11,923 nt of DNA from Enteractinococcus helveticum (GTDB taxonomy: Bacteria > Actinomycetota > Actinomycetes > Actinomycetales > Micrococcaceae). Where the stretch lies: positions 1 through 11,923 of the forward strand of contig NZ_DYXC01000074.1 in assembly GCF_020742345.1 (NCBI RefSeq), given 5' to 3'. The position numbers and the translations under genes were made by a program. Within the stretch, counting starts at the first letter, position 1. Every line of letters begins with the position of its first letter. This document shows, in pieces, positions 1 through 6,441 of this stretch. The notes under the pieces were generated by a model. The model made no database searches and had not been told where the DNA came from. It worked only from the letters and a program-made list of their open reading frames with translations.

Positions 1-234
1 CATCATCCCACGGAGGTAGGACAACCACAGCAACCATTCAAAAAATGGCATCAAACAAACTTGGCACACTATTGAGTTCTCAAACAACCACACCCACCAA
101 CCAACACACCCACACAAGACATGCCAGCCAATAGGAAACAAAACCATAAGAAGCCCCATACGGAACTTCAGGTTCTATTAGTCTATTTTATAAGTAAACA
201 TATCATGACCAGAAGCTTACGCCTCGGTCAACAG
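1..234 (-). promoter_or_regulatory. Ribosomal RNA operon leader (upstream of a 16S gene beyond the left edge)
   Basis: Read on the minus strand, this stretch carries the leader text found upstream of 16S rRNA genes in Micrococcales: a boxA-type element (TTGTTTGAGAACTC), then CAATAGTGTGCC, then AAGTTTG and a GATGCCATTTTTTG segment. The last part can fold into a small CCATT/AATGG hairpin at 34-48. No 16S sequence is visible, so the mature gene should begin within roughly one or two hundred bases left of position 1 and be transcribed leftward. The leader would be transcribed and then removed by RNase processing; its boxA would load antitermination factors. Recognition is from remembered leader sequences, not from a search. 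The right boundary is set by the nearest candidate promoter. Confidence 0.72.
61..90 (-). promoter_or_regulatory. boxA/boxC antitermination element of the rRNA leader
   Basis: On the minus strand positions 87-74 read TTGTTTGAGAACTC, a good actinobacterial rRNA boxA, followed at about 70-63 by AGTGTGCC, the boxC-like part. In known rRNA operons boxA RNA binds NusB-S10 and makes RNA polymerase resistant to Rho. The element lies about 150 nt downstream of the nearest TTGACA-type promoter candidate, a normal leader distance. Confidence 0.7.
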
Positions 235-240
235 AAGAAC

Positions 241-271
241 ATTCTATCAGAATGACTGATCAGAATGTCAA
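241..271 (-). promoter_or_regulatory. Candidate proximal rRNA promoter
   Basis: On the minus strand a perfect -35 hexamer TTGACA (271-266) is followed after 19 nt by TAGAAT (246-241), a good -10. The spacer is longer than the usual 16-18 nt; a shifted -10 (ATAGAA, 18 nt) is possible. Transcription would start near 234, giving a leader of about 150 nt to boxA. The spacer is built from a tandem repeat, listed separately. Confidence 0.5.
246..267. repeat. 9-bp direct repeat with 13-nt period inside the rRNA promoter candidate
   Basis: ATCAGAATG occurs at 246-254 and again at 259-267. The second copy overlaps the -35 hexamer and the first touches the -10 of the minus-strand promoter candidate. 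The palindrome CTGATCAG (256-263) lies between them. The repeat could be an operator or a slipped-strand duplication; nothing in the window identifies a binding protein. Confidence 0.55.
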
Positions 272-426
272 CTCCATCTGCGATAATCCCCGTCACATCA
301 GCACAATCACATGAACATGTATTTATGCTTGGCACATGCACCCTGAAGTGCATTTGAAGTGTTCAGAAGATTTCGCCGATCTATCGTTTCAAGCAATTCC
401 TTGCTTGTTTTTTCGACCGGATCAAC

Positions 427-457
427 AGCATATCACATAATGAATATCGACTGTCAA
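427..457 (-). promoter_or_regulatory. Candidate distal rRNA promoter
   Basis: On the minus strand TTGACA (457-452) is followed by 19 nt and TATGCT (432-427), with TGA directly before the -10. The layout, including the 19-nt spacer, matches the proximal candidate at 241-271. Tandem promoters are common upstream of actinobacterial rRNA operons. There is no other downstream gene for it to serve before the leader. Positions were assigned by eye only. Confidence 0.42.
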
Positions 458-740
458 CACGGCTCAGATCATGGAATCATCGTATGTTTTTATAAAAAGA
501 ACTTCTGTGTCTCAGGGCTTCCCGTCTCCGGTCCGCCCTGGGCACGAGAGATAACTATACACAGATAAATTTCGAATGCAAAACGGGCGGAAGCATCAAT
601 TCATTAGTCGTTTTACTTCGGTCTTTACCGGTAATACACCACTTATTCAGCACCTAGCCACCCAACCTACCATCAACTGTGACTGAGGTCTCCAGGTTGT
701 TCAGTTTTCGTTCCCAAACTGGGCTCCCATTTGTCTTCCG
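458..740. other. Gene-free region upstream of the rRNA promoters
   Basis: No convincing gene is present. Visible structures are a palindrome of five T, AT and five A (487-498), an imperfect 8-bp stem CTCAGGGC/GCCCTGGG (511-518 with 535-542), and the palindrome TTACCGGTAA (625-634). The AT-rich parts could act as upstream promoter elements for the rRNA promoters on the minus strand. The stem is not followed by a clear T-run on either strand close enough to call a terminator. Confidence 0.4.
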
Positions 741-785
741 GTTAAAACACAACGCGGGTGGGACCACATGATAGTCCCGCCCGCG
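741..785 (-). terminator. Intrinsic terminator of the ABC transporter operon
   Basis: A 12-bp inverted repeat with one internal mismatch pairs 753-764 with 774-785 around a 9-nt loop. On the minus strand it begins 16 nt after the ATPase stop codon and is followed by GTTGTGTTTT, a U-rich run. Placement and polarity fit termination of the leftward ABC operon before the rRNA promoters. Confidence 0.75.
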
Positions 786-800
786 ACGCTCGAATTTTAA

Positions 801-1592
801 CTACTGCAACAACGTCCTGTCTGAGACTGTCGCATCTTTGATATTGGAGAATTGTGCCAGAAGATCTTCGACAGTCATCGAAGCTTTGTCTTTGTCTGAG
901 ACATCGAGAATGATTTCGCCTTCGTGCATCATGATCAGACGATTACCGACTTCTAGCGCCTGGCTCATATTGTGGGTGACCATCAGGGTGGTCAGTTTTT
1001 GTTCTGCAACTACCTTTTCAGTTAGATGTGTTACAAGTCGTGCTCGTTCTGGGTCCAAAGCAGCTGTGTGTTCATCGAGCAGGAGGATCTTTGGTTGAGA
1101 AAATGTGGCCATGAGCAACGACAGCGCTTGGCGCTGTCCTCCTGACAACAGGCCAACTTTGGCGCTCAAACGTTTTTCTAAACCAAGTTCAAGAACTTCA
1201 AGTGCTTCGGCAAAGCGCTGGCGTTTAGCTTTCGTGATGCCAAAGCTCAATCCACGACGTTGTCCGCGCCGTTCCGCCAGTGCCATGTTTTGTTCGATCG
1301 TTAGGTCTGGCGAGGTACCAGCCATCGGATCTTGGAAAACTCGTCCAACATATTTCGCCCGTTTGAAGTCTTTCATCCGGGTGACATTCCGGCCGGCAAT
1401 TTCGACAATTCCGGTATCAGGAGAAACTTTGCCGGCAATGGTGTTCAGTACTGTTGATTTCCCAGCACCGTTTGAGCCGATCACCGTGACGAAGTCGCCG
1501 TCATCGAGTTCAAGATTGATCCCCGACAGGGCCACCCGCTCATTGATGGAATTCGGGAAGAACGTTTTATTGATGTTCTTAAGCTTTAGCAT
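801..1592 (-). CDS. ABC transporter ATP-binding protein (COG1101 type)
   Basis: This 263-residue ATPase would power import by the permease and lipoprotein encoded just upstream, on the cytoplasmic face of the membrane. Walker A is GSNGAGKST (39-47), the Q-loop glutamine is Q87, the signature is LSGGQ (149-153), Walker B is ILLLDE (169-174) and the switch histidine is H207. The Walker B is followed by HTAALDP, where most ABC ATPases have a proline instead of the histidine; I recall this as typical of the COG1101 branch paired with COG2984/COG4120 proteins. The ATG at 1592 was chosen because GAGGAGG stands 6 nt before it; the frame also extends upstream to 1607. The first 14 nt overlap the end of the permease gene, suggesting translational coupling. 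All motifs are intact. The substrate cannot be read from this subunit. Confidence 0.92.
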   Translation of the reverse strand: MLKLKNINKTFFPNSINERVALSGINLELDDGDFVTVIGSNGAGKSTVLNTIAGKVSPDTGIVEIAGRNVTRMKDFKRAKYVGRVFQDPMAGTSPDLTIEQNMALAERRGQRRGLSFGITKAKRQRFAEALEVLELGLEKRLSAKVGLLSGGQRQALSLLMATFSQPKILLLDEHTAALDPERARLVTHLTEKVVAEQKLTTLMVTHNMSQALEVGNRLIMMHEGEIILDVSDKDKASMTVEDLLAQFSNIKDATVSDRTLLQ

Positions 1593-2556
1593 TGGTGGCC
1601 TCCTCAAGTGCGGGCTGGGTCTCGACAGTTGTCATAGATTTTGCCCTTGTCCTTACGCGCCACTTCGGTATCAGCAGGGCCAGTACCACAATAATGGCTG
1701 AGATCAAGCGCATATCGTTCGGGTTGAATCCAATGGCCAATGCGCCCTGGACAGCGGCACGGTAAATGATGGAGCCGAAGATGACAGCCGTCGTTGCCAT
1801 AAGGACTTCACGGTTTCGTGTTCCAAAGATGATGCGCCCGACCGCCGTATCAGCAAAACTGGTGACGAATCGGTTATGAAATAGAGCTTGGCCCAAAATG
1901 ACCGACGCCAGGCCGACCAGAATCAGGCCAATACCCATCGAAATGTCAGCGGAGCCTTGTTTCTGGGCTATGAATGCGCCGGCTAATCCGACTAGACCGT
2001 TCGACACGGCAAGACCAACGATTTTCATGGCATCAGTTGATACACCGAATGAGCGGACCATTTCTTCATTGTCACCGGTAGCTTGCAGTCCCAGGCCCAT
2101 ATCGGTTCCGAGGAACCAGTCCAACAAGAATTTGAAGATCAGGATGATTACGAACAGTACCAAGATCAGCACCCAGCCGGTAATACCGTTGGCGCTGAAC
2201 CAACTATAGACAGTGTCATGTCCAAGCAGCGGCACGTTCGCGCGGTTGCCCATGATACGCAGGTTAATCGAATAGAGCGCTAACATCGTCAAAATTCCGG
2301 CAAGCAACGGGTTGATTCCGCCCTTTGCATGAAGCAGGCCGGTGACGACACCGGCTAGTGCGCCCGCAATGAAAGCCGCCCCCAGGGCAAGAACCGGGTT
2401 TAGGTCGTAGTTGACCATCAAGATAGCCGCCGTCGCCGCACCCGTGGTGAATGATTGGTCTACCGTCAAGTCGGGAAAATTCAGAATACGGAAGGTCAGA
2501 TATACACCAAGGGCCATGATGGCATATATGAGACCGAGTTCTAATGTCACGGTCAT
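1579..2556 (-). CDS. ABC transporter permease (BPD_transp_2 family, COG4120 type)
   Basis: This 325-residue integral membrane protein would form the transport channel. Hydrophobic segments lie near residues 4-24, 38-50, 54-75, 83-97, 125-145, 177-197, 206-224, 251-270 and 284-298, so eight or nine helices. The segment around 155-195 (ATGDNEEMVRSFGVS, then a Gly/Ala-rich helix) is the cytoplasmic coupling region of the LivH/RbsC-like BPD_transp_2 superfamily. The C-terminus is a short charged tail. Upstream lies the lipoprotein gene, separated by 105 nt containing a strong hairpin; downstream the ATPase gene overlaps by 14 nt. The possible ribosome site AAAGGTAG is about 13 nt before ATG, further than usual, which could mean lower expression than the lipoprotein. 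Confidence 0.9.
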   Translation of the reverse strand: MTVTLELGLIYAIMALGVYLTFRILNFPDLTVDQSFTTGAATAAILMVNYDLNPVLALGAAFIAGALAGVVTGLLHAKGGINPLLAGILTMLALYSINLRIMGNRANVPLLGHDTVYSWFSANGITGWVLILVLFVIILIFKFLLDWFLGTDMGLGLQATGDNEEMVRSFGVSTDAMKIVGLAVSNGLVGLAGAFIAQKQGSADISMGIGLILVGLASVILGQALFHNRFVTSFADTAVGRIIFGTRNREVLMATTAVIFGSIIYRAAVQGALAIGFNPNDMRLISAIIVVLALLIPKWRVRTRAKSMTTVETQPALEEATNAKA

Positions 2557-2588
2557 AGCAGTCCGGGGCTACCTTTCATGAAGTCTGA

Positions 2589-2630
2589 TAAGCGGGCCTG
2601 GGCAGTCAAATCGTAGCCCGGGCCCGCTTA
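2589..2630 (-). promoter_or_regulatory. Strong intercistronic hairpin between lipoprotein and permease genes
   Basis: Positions 2589-2603 pair with 2616-2630 in a 15-bp GC-rich stem with a single non-Watson-Crick position (2599 with 2620) and a 12-nt loop. It lies 31 nt after the lipoprotein stop codon. On the minus strand no T-run follows it, so it is more likely an mRNA 3'-end stabiliser or a partial attenuator than a full terminator. On the plus strand it is followed by GATTTTTG, but no plus-strand gene is upstream. It would favour more lipoprotein than permease, as is common in importer operons. Confidence 0.75.
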
Positions 2631-2661
2631 GATTTTTGCAGGTTAGTGAATACCGTGTGAG

Positions 2662-3723
2662 TTACTCAGCGGATTCCTCAGCGTCGGTTTCTTGATCAGT
2701 GGTGTCCTCGGCTTCGGTAGCATCGTCTTCACCCGTGATATTTGCTCCTTCGAGCAGATCTTGCGGAATTTCTACTCCCATTTGCTCGGCGGCTTCCAAG
2801 TTGAAGGTGTATTCCAAAGCAGCTTCATCAGCACGCTCAGGCGGGGTGTCGGCGAGTTCTTTTTCACCGGTTACCAGTGCCAAGATCATTTCTCCGGCTT
2901 GGCGACCATGTTCATAGTAGTTCAGGCCATATGTACCGATAGTGCCACGTTCCACTGAATCTGATTCAGCGGCGAAAACCGGGACTTGGTTATCGATGCC
3001 ATAAGAAATAACCGTTTCCAAACCGGATACAACAGTGTTATCGGTTGGCACGTAGATGGCATCGACGTTATCGAAGGATTCGACACCTTGGGCGACCTCA
3101 GACGTATTGGTGACGGCGACTTCCTGAATCTCTACGCCGAGTTCTTCTGCGGCTTCCTTGGCTGCATCGACCTGGACAACCGAGTTAGATTCAGCCGATG
3201 AGTATGGGATACCGATGACTTCAGCGTCACCTACAACATCGAGAATCAACTGCAACTGGTCATCCACCGGGTTCATATCCGAAACACCGGTGATGTTGTC
3301 TCCCGGGGTATCCCAATCAGGAACCAACTGAGCGTCAACCGGGTCGGTTACCGCTGAGAAGACAATTGGGGTGTCCGTAATCGTAGTGGCGGCAGCAATA
3401 GCAACCGGAGTGGCGATCGGGGCTACGGCATCAAGATCGGCATCTCCGGCATAGCCACCCACGATGTTATTCATGGTGGCCTGGTCAGCTTGAGCGTTTT
3501 GCTCGTCGATCTCGAAGTTGTGCTCAGATTCTTCCAGCACATCTTTGATGCCCTGTGCGGTCGCATCCAGTGACGGGTGCGAGACATACTGAGCGATGCC
3601 GATCTGGTAAGTTTCCCCGGCTGCGTCACCGTTGTCTCCGCCGTCATCGGAACCGCACGCTGTGAGCAGCAGCCCCATGGCGGCAACGCTCGCCGCTGTT
3701 TTCAATAGGGTAGTTTTCTTCAT
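2662..3723 (-). CDS. ABC transporter substrate-binding lipoprotein (ABC_sub_bind, COG2984 type)
   Basis: This 353-residue extracytoplasmic lipoprotein would capture the solute and deliver it to the downstream permease. A signal peptide with KK near the start, a hydrophobic core and the lipobox LTAC places the lipidated cysteine at residue 23. After a Gly/Asp-rich linker the fold begins with YQIGIAQYVSHPSLDAT, typical of the ABC_sub_bind family related to TrpX. The last 22 residues form an acidic tail with 12 Asp/Glu and no basic residue. The ATG at 3723 was chosen over one 27 nt upstream because GGAGTAGGA stands directly before it and the signal peptide then starts correctly. Characterised relatives bind tryptophan, but the family also contains uncharacterised members, so the substrate is left open. 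It is the first gene of the three-gene operon, 62 nt after rlmB. Confidence 0.9.
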   Translation of the reverse strand: MKKTTLLKTAASVAAMGLLLTACGSDDGGDNGDAAGETYQIGIAQYVSHPSLDATAQGIKDVLEESEHNFEIDEQNAQADQATMNNIVGGYAGDADLDAVAPIATPVAIAAATTITDTPIVFSAVTDPVDAQLVPDWDTPGDNITGVSDMNPVDDQLQLILDVVGDAEVIGIPYSSAESNSVVQVDAAKEAAEELGVEIQEVAVTNTSEVAQGVESFDNVDAIYVPTDNTVVSGLETVISYGIDNQVPVFAAESDSVERGTIGTYGLNYYEHGRQAGEMILALVTGEKELADTPPERADEAALEYTFNLEAAEQMGVEIPQDLLEGANITGEDDATEAEDTTDQETDAEESAE

Positions 3724-3785
3724 TCCTACTCCAACTCTGTACTGATGCAAGTGATGAATTGTGCCCTACGCCACATGGGCGTATG

Positions 3786-4718
3786 TTAGTCAATCTTAGC
3801 CCGAAGTCGGGCAATTTCGTACAGGGTAATCCCCGCAGCCAGCGATGCGTTGAGGGACTCCAACTGAGAAGAGATTGGAATCGACACGATCTGGTCCACA
3901 TTTTCGGCAACTAATCGCGACAGTCCGGTGCCTTCAGAACCGACGACGACGCACAGAGGTTCCGTGGCCAGTGGCAACCCGGGCAAGGACTGGGTGCCGT
4001 TACCGTCAAGGCCGATGGTAAACATGCCAGCTTTTTTATATTCAGTCAGGGCACTATTGAGGTTACTGACCTTCCCAACTGGAACACGGGCCGCTGCTCC
4101 TGCCGAGGTTTTCCAAACGGTGGAAGTTACCCCGACTGAACGGCGTGACGGAATGACCACCGCATCTGCGCTAAAGGCTGAAGCGGAACGCAAAATGGCA
4201 CCCAAGTTATGGGGGTCGGTGATCGAGTCCAGCGCAACAACCAGCGGTGGCTTATGTCGGTACCCTTTAGACCAGTCATCCATCAAGTCAACGACAACAT
4301 CAATACCGTTTTCGTATTCATATGGTGGCACCTGCAGCGCAATACCTTGGTGCCGGGCGTTATCGGTGATCCGAGCCAACTGCGCTTCAGTGGCTTCCAA
4401 TACCGGGATGCCACGATCGGCGGCTAGACGCACGGACTTTCGAATCCGATCGTCCATTTCCACTCCACCTGACACGTATAAGGTGCTAGCGGGGACTTCT
4501 GCTTCAAGGGCCTCAACAACCGGGTTGCGACCAGCAACGGCCTCCGTAGTGCGCTGCGTTTTTTTCTTCGGTGCCGGGGGCCGGTAATTTTTATGCCAGG
4601 TCCGTTCCGAGGCTTTGGGGGTGGGCCCACGGCCTGCAAGTTTGCGACGTCCTTGGCCACCGGAACCTTTGGTTGGGCCCTTCTTCTTACGTGAAGAGCC
4701 ACTGCGACGAGTACTCAT
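3786..4718 (-). CDS. rlmB: 23S rRNA (guanosine-2'-O-)-methyltransferase RlmB-type (SpoU/TrmH family)
   Basis: This 310-residue enzyme would methylate the ribose of a guanosine in the 23S rRNA peptidyl-transferase loop (G2251 in E. coli), using S-adenosylmethionine. After a very basic tail of about 55 residues comes the substrate-binding domain starting at VAGRNPVVEAL (61-71). The SPOUT knot domain follows, with motif 1 around DPHNLGAILRSA (168-179), motif 2 GSEGTGL (260-266) and motif 3 SLNASLAAGI (288-297). Motif 1 holds the catalytic Asn171 and Arg177 region. The basic tail is common in actinobacterial members and probably binds RNA. AAAGGA precedes the ATG at normal spacing. It follows cysS by 26 nt, a conserved actinobacterial pair. 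Close paralogues with other rRNA or tRNA targets cannot be fully excluded. Confidence 0.9.
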   Translation of the reverse strand: MSTRRSGSSRKKKGPTKGSGGQGRRKLAGRGPTPKASERTWHKNYRPPAPKKKTQRTTEAVAGRNPVVEALEAEVPASTLYVSGGVEMDDRIRKSVRLAADRGIPVLEATEAQLARITDNARHQGIALQVPPYEYENGIDVVVDLMDDWSKGYRHKPPLVVALDSITDPHNLGAILRSASAFSADAVVIPSRRSVGVTSTVWKTSAGAAARVPVGKVSNLNSALTEYKKAGMFTIGLDGNGTQSLPGLPLATEPLCVVVGSEGTGLSRLVAENVDQIVSIPISSQLESLNASLAAGITLYEIARLRAKID

Positions 4719-4744
4719 TTGCTCGTCCTTTCTGCTGGAAAAAC

Positions 4745-6196
4745 TTATTCTTGGGGTTCTGTAATCGACCAGGTCGCGCCGTGCGAACTATCTTCAACGA
4801 CGACGCCGGCTGTGGCCAGTAGATCTCGAATCGCATCGGCGGTTGCCCAATCATGTGCTTGTCGTGCTTGAGCCCGCGCCTCGATTTGTGCTGATACCAA
4901 GGTTTCCAGGACACGATGTGTCACCGAATCTGCTCGGCCATCGTGTTCTTCGGCCGAGTTCAGCCCGAGCACCTCGACCATCGTGTTGACCTGACTCAGG
5001 TGGGTCTTGACGGCATCGATGTCGTTGGCATCAAGGGCCGAGTTTCCCGAGCGCACAGTTGCGTGCAACACCGCCAGGGCTTCTGGCACATTCAGATCGT
5101 CTTCCATGGCGCGTACGAATTGTTCCGGCACGGTGTCAACACCGACCGGGGTGGTCAAGAGTTTTGCCGCACGAGCCTGGAACGCCTCAATGCGTTCCAG
5201 TGCACTATTCGCCTCCTCCAGGGCTGCAGGATGGTAATCCAGCTGGGACCGATAGTGCGCTTGGCCCAGGAAATAGCGGACCGCGCCGGCACGGGCCATC
5301 GTCAACATTTCTTCTGGAGACACCGTATTGCCCACGGATTTGGACATCTTTTCACCCTCGGCGGTGACCAGTCCGTTGTGCATCCAGAAGTTGGCAAAAT
5401 GATCGCCGGCCGCTGTGGATTGGGCCAGTTCATTTTCGTGGTGTGGGAACCGCAGGTCTAGTCCCCCACCGTGGATATCAAATTGGCGACCCAAGTACTT
5501 GGTTGCCATCGCCGAGCATTCAATATGCCAGCCGGGCCTGCCGGCTCCCCACGGCGAATCCCACGAGGCACCTGCCGGATCCGACTCTTGAGTGGATTTC
5601 CACAAGGTAAAGTCTCGTGGATCCTTCTTGCCACGGGTGGGCGCATCCTCGGCGTCTTGCATCTTGTCCACCGATTGGTGGGTGAGCGCCCCGTATTCAG
5701 GCCAAGACTTCACATCGAAATACACATCAGCCGAACCATCCAAGGCAACGTATGCGTGTCCGGCGTCGATAAGTCGCTGAATCAGCTGGATCATTTCAGG
5801 AATGTGTCCGGTTGCTCGCGGCTCATATGTCGGACGGCGTACTCCCAGAGCCTCATAGGCTTCGGCAAATGCGTTTTCGAACCGGTAAGCCAGCGCCCAC
5901 CAAGGCTCACGGGCCGGATAGTCTTGGGTGGCAGTGAAGTCTGCCTCGTATGATTCGGCCGAGCGGTCTAAGATCTTGTCGTCAATATCGGTGACGTTGC
6001 GTACCAAAGTAACCCGATAGCCAGCGTATTCGAGCCAGCGCACCAGGATGTCAAAGACCACCGCAGAACGGATATGTCCGACGTGCGGTTTGCCTTGAAC
6101 CGTTGCGCCACAGTAATAAATAGAGACCTCGCCATTGACAATTGGAGTGAAGTCCCGGATCGCACCGGTGGCTGTATCATAAAATCGTTGTCCCAC
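4745..6196 (-). CDS. cysS: Cysteinyl-tRNA synthetase
   Basis: This class I synthetase (483 residues from the chosen start) charges tRNA-Cys in the cytoplasm. From that start, the zinc-site Cys29 sits in IYYCGATVQ and the HIGH-type motif is HVGH (38-41). The remaining zinc ligands are Cys227, His252 and Glu256, in WHIECSAM and FPHHENE, with the spacing seen in the E. coli enzyme. KMSKS is at 283-287. The reading frame is open to an ATG at 6247, but family members normally start a few residues before RFYDT, so the GTG at 6196 (giving MGQRFYDTATGAIRDF) is preferred. Neither start has a Shine-Dalgarno sequence. All catalytic motifs are intact. rlmB follows in the same direction. Confidence 0.93.
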   Translation of the reverse strand: MGQRFYDTATGAIRDFTPIVNGEVSIYYCGATVQGKPHVGHIRSAVVFDILVRWLEYAGYRVTLVRNVTDIDDKILDRSAESYEADFTATQDYPAREPWWALAYRFENAFAEAYEALGVRRPTYEPRATGHIPEMIQLIQRLIDAGHAYVALDGSADVYFDVKSWPEYGALTHQSVDKMQDAEDAPTRGKKDPRDFTLWKSTQESDPAGASWDSPWGAGRPGWHIECSAMATKYLGRQFDIHGGGLDLRFPHHENELAQSTAAGDHFANFWMHNGLVTAEGEKMSKSVGNTVSPEEMLTMARAGAVRYFLGQAHYRSQLDYHPAALEEANSALERIEAFQARAAKLLTTPVGVDTVPEQFVRAMEDDLNVPEALAVLHATVRSGNSALDANDIDAVKTHLSQVNTMVEVLGLNSAEEHDGRADSVTHRVLETLVSAQIEARAQARQAHDWATADAIRDLLATAGVVVEDSSHGATWSITEPQE

Positions 6197-6204
6197 GCTG
6201 CCCG

Positions 6205-6210
6205 ATTTTA
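6205..6210 (-). promoter_or_regulatory. Possible -10 element for leaderless cysS transcription
   Basis: TAAAAT on the minus strand ends 8 nt before the preferred GTG start of cysS. That would place the transcription start at or next to the first codon, a leaderless arrangement common in actinobacteria and consistent with the missing Shine-Dalgarno sequence. No good -35 is present at 16-18 nt, so the call is tentative. Confidence 0.35.
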
Positions 6211-6441
6211 GCTCAGTCCACTGTCGAGCAGGTAATCTGTATCCCATACCAGTCTGAAGGTGGCTATCACGGGAGCTCTGCGACAGCGCCGTGGCTGCGA
6301 GATATGTTGTCGCAAAGTAGCCGGCATTTAGTCACATACGATAACCTCAGAACGAAAGCTTCTTGTTTTGCGGGCGAATTCGACCCGAGGCAAGGTATAA
6401 CATCACCTCTAGCGCACCTTATTTATACGAGGAGAACCATC

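Noticed and set aside
487..498. Perfect palindrome of five T, AT and five A
   Set aside because: Palindromes of A and T arise easily in AT-rich promoter regions; no partner site or gene makes it meaningful.
359..568. 69-residue plus-strand open frame in the gene-free left region
   Set aside because: It starts without a ribosome site, its composition is not protein-like, and it lies across the minus-strand rRNA promoter region.
1105..1701. 198-residue plus-strand open frame opposite the ABC ATPase and permease
   Set aside because: It mirrors the codons of two clearly conserved genes and has no ribosome site or recognisable domain.
3767..3783. Small TACGCC/GGCGTA hairpin between rlmB and the lipoprotein gene
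   Set aside because: The 6-bp stem is not followed by a T-run on the minus strand, so it is too weak to call a terminator or riboswitch.
4916..5461. 181-residue plus-strand open frame opposite cysS
   Set aside because: It is the antisense of a fully conserved synthetase gene; such long shadows are common at this base composition and no family motif is present.
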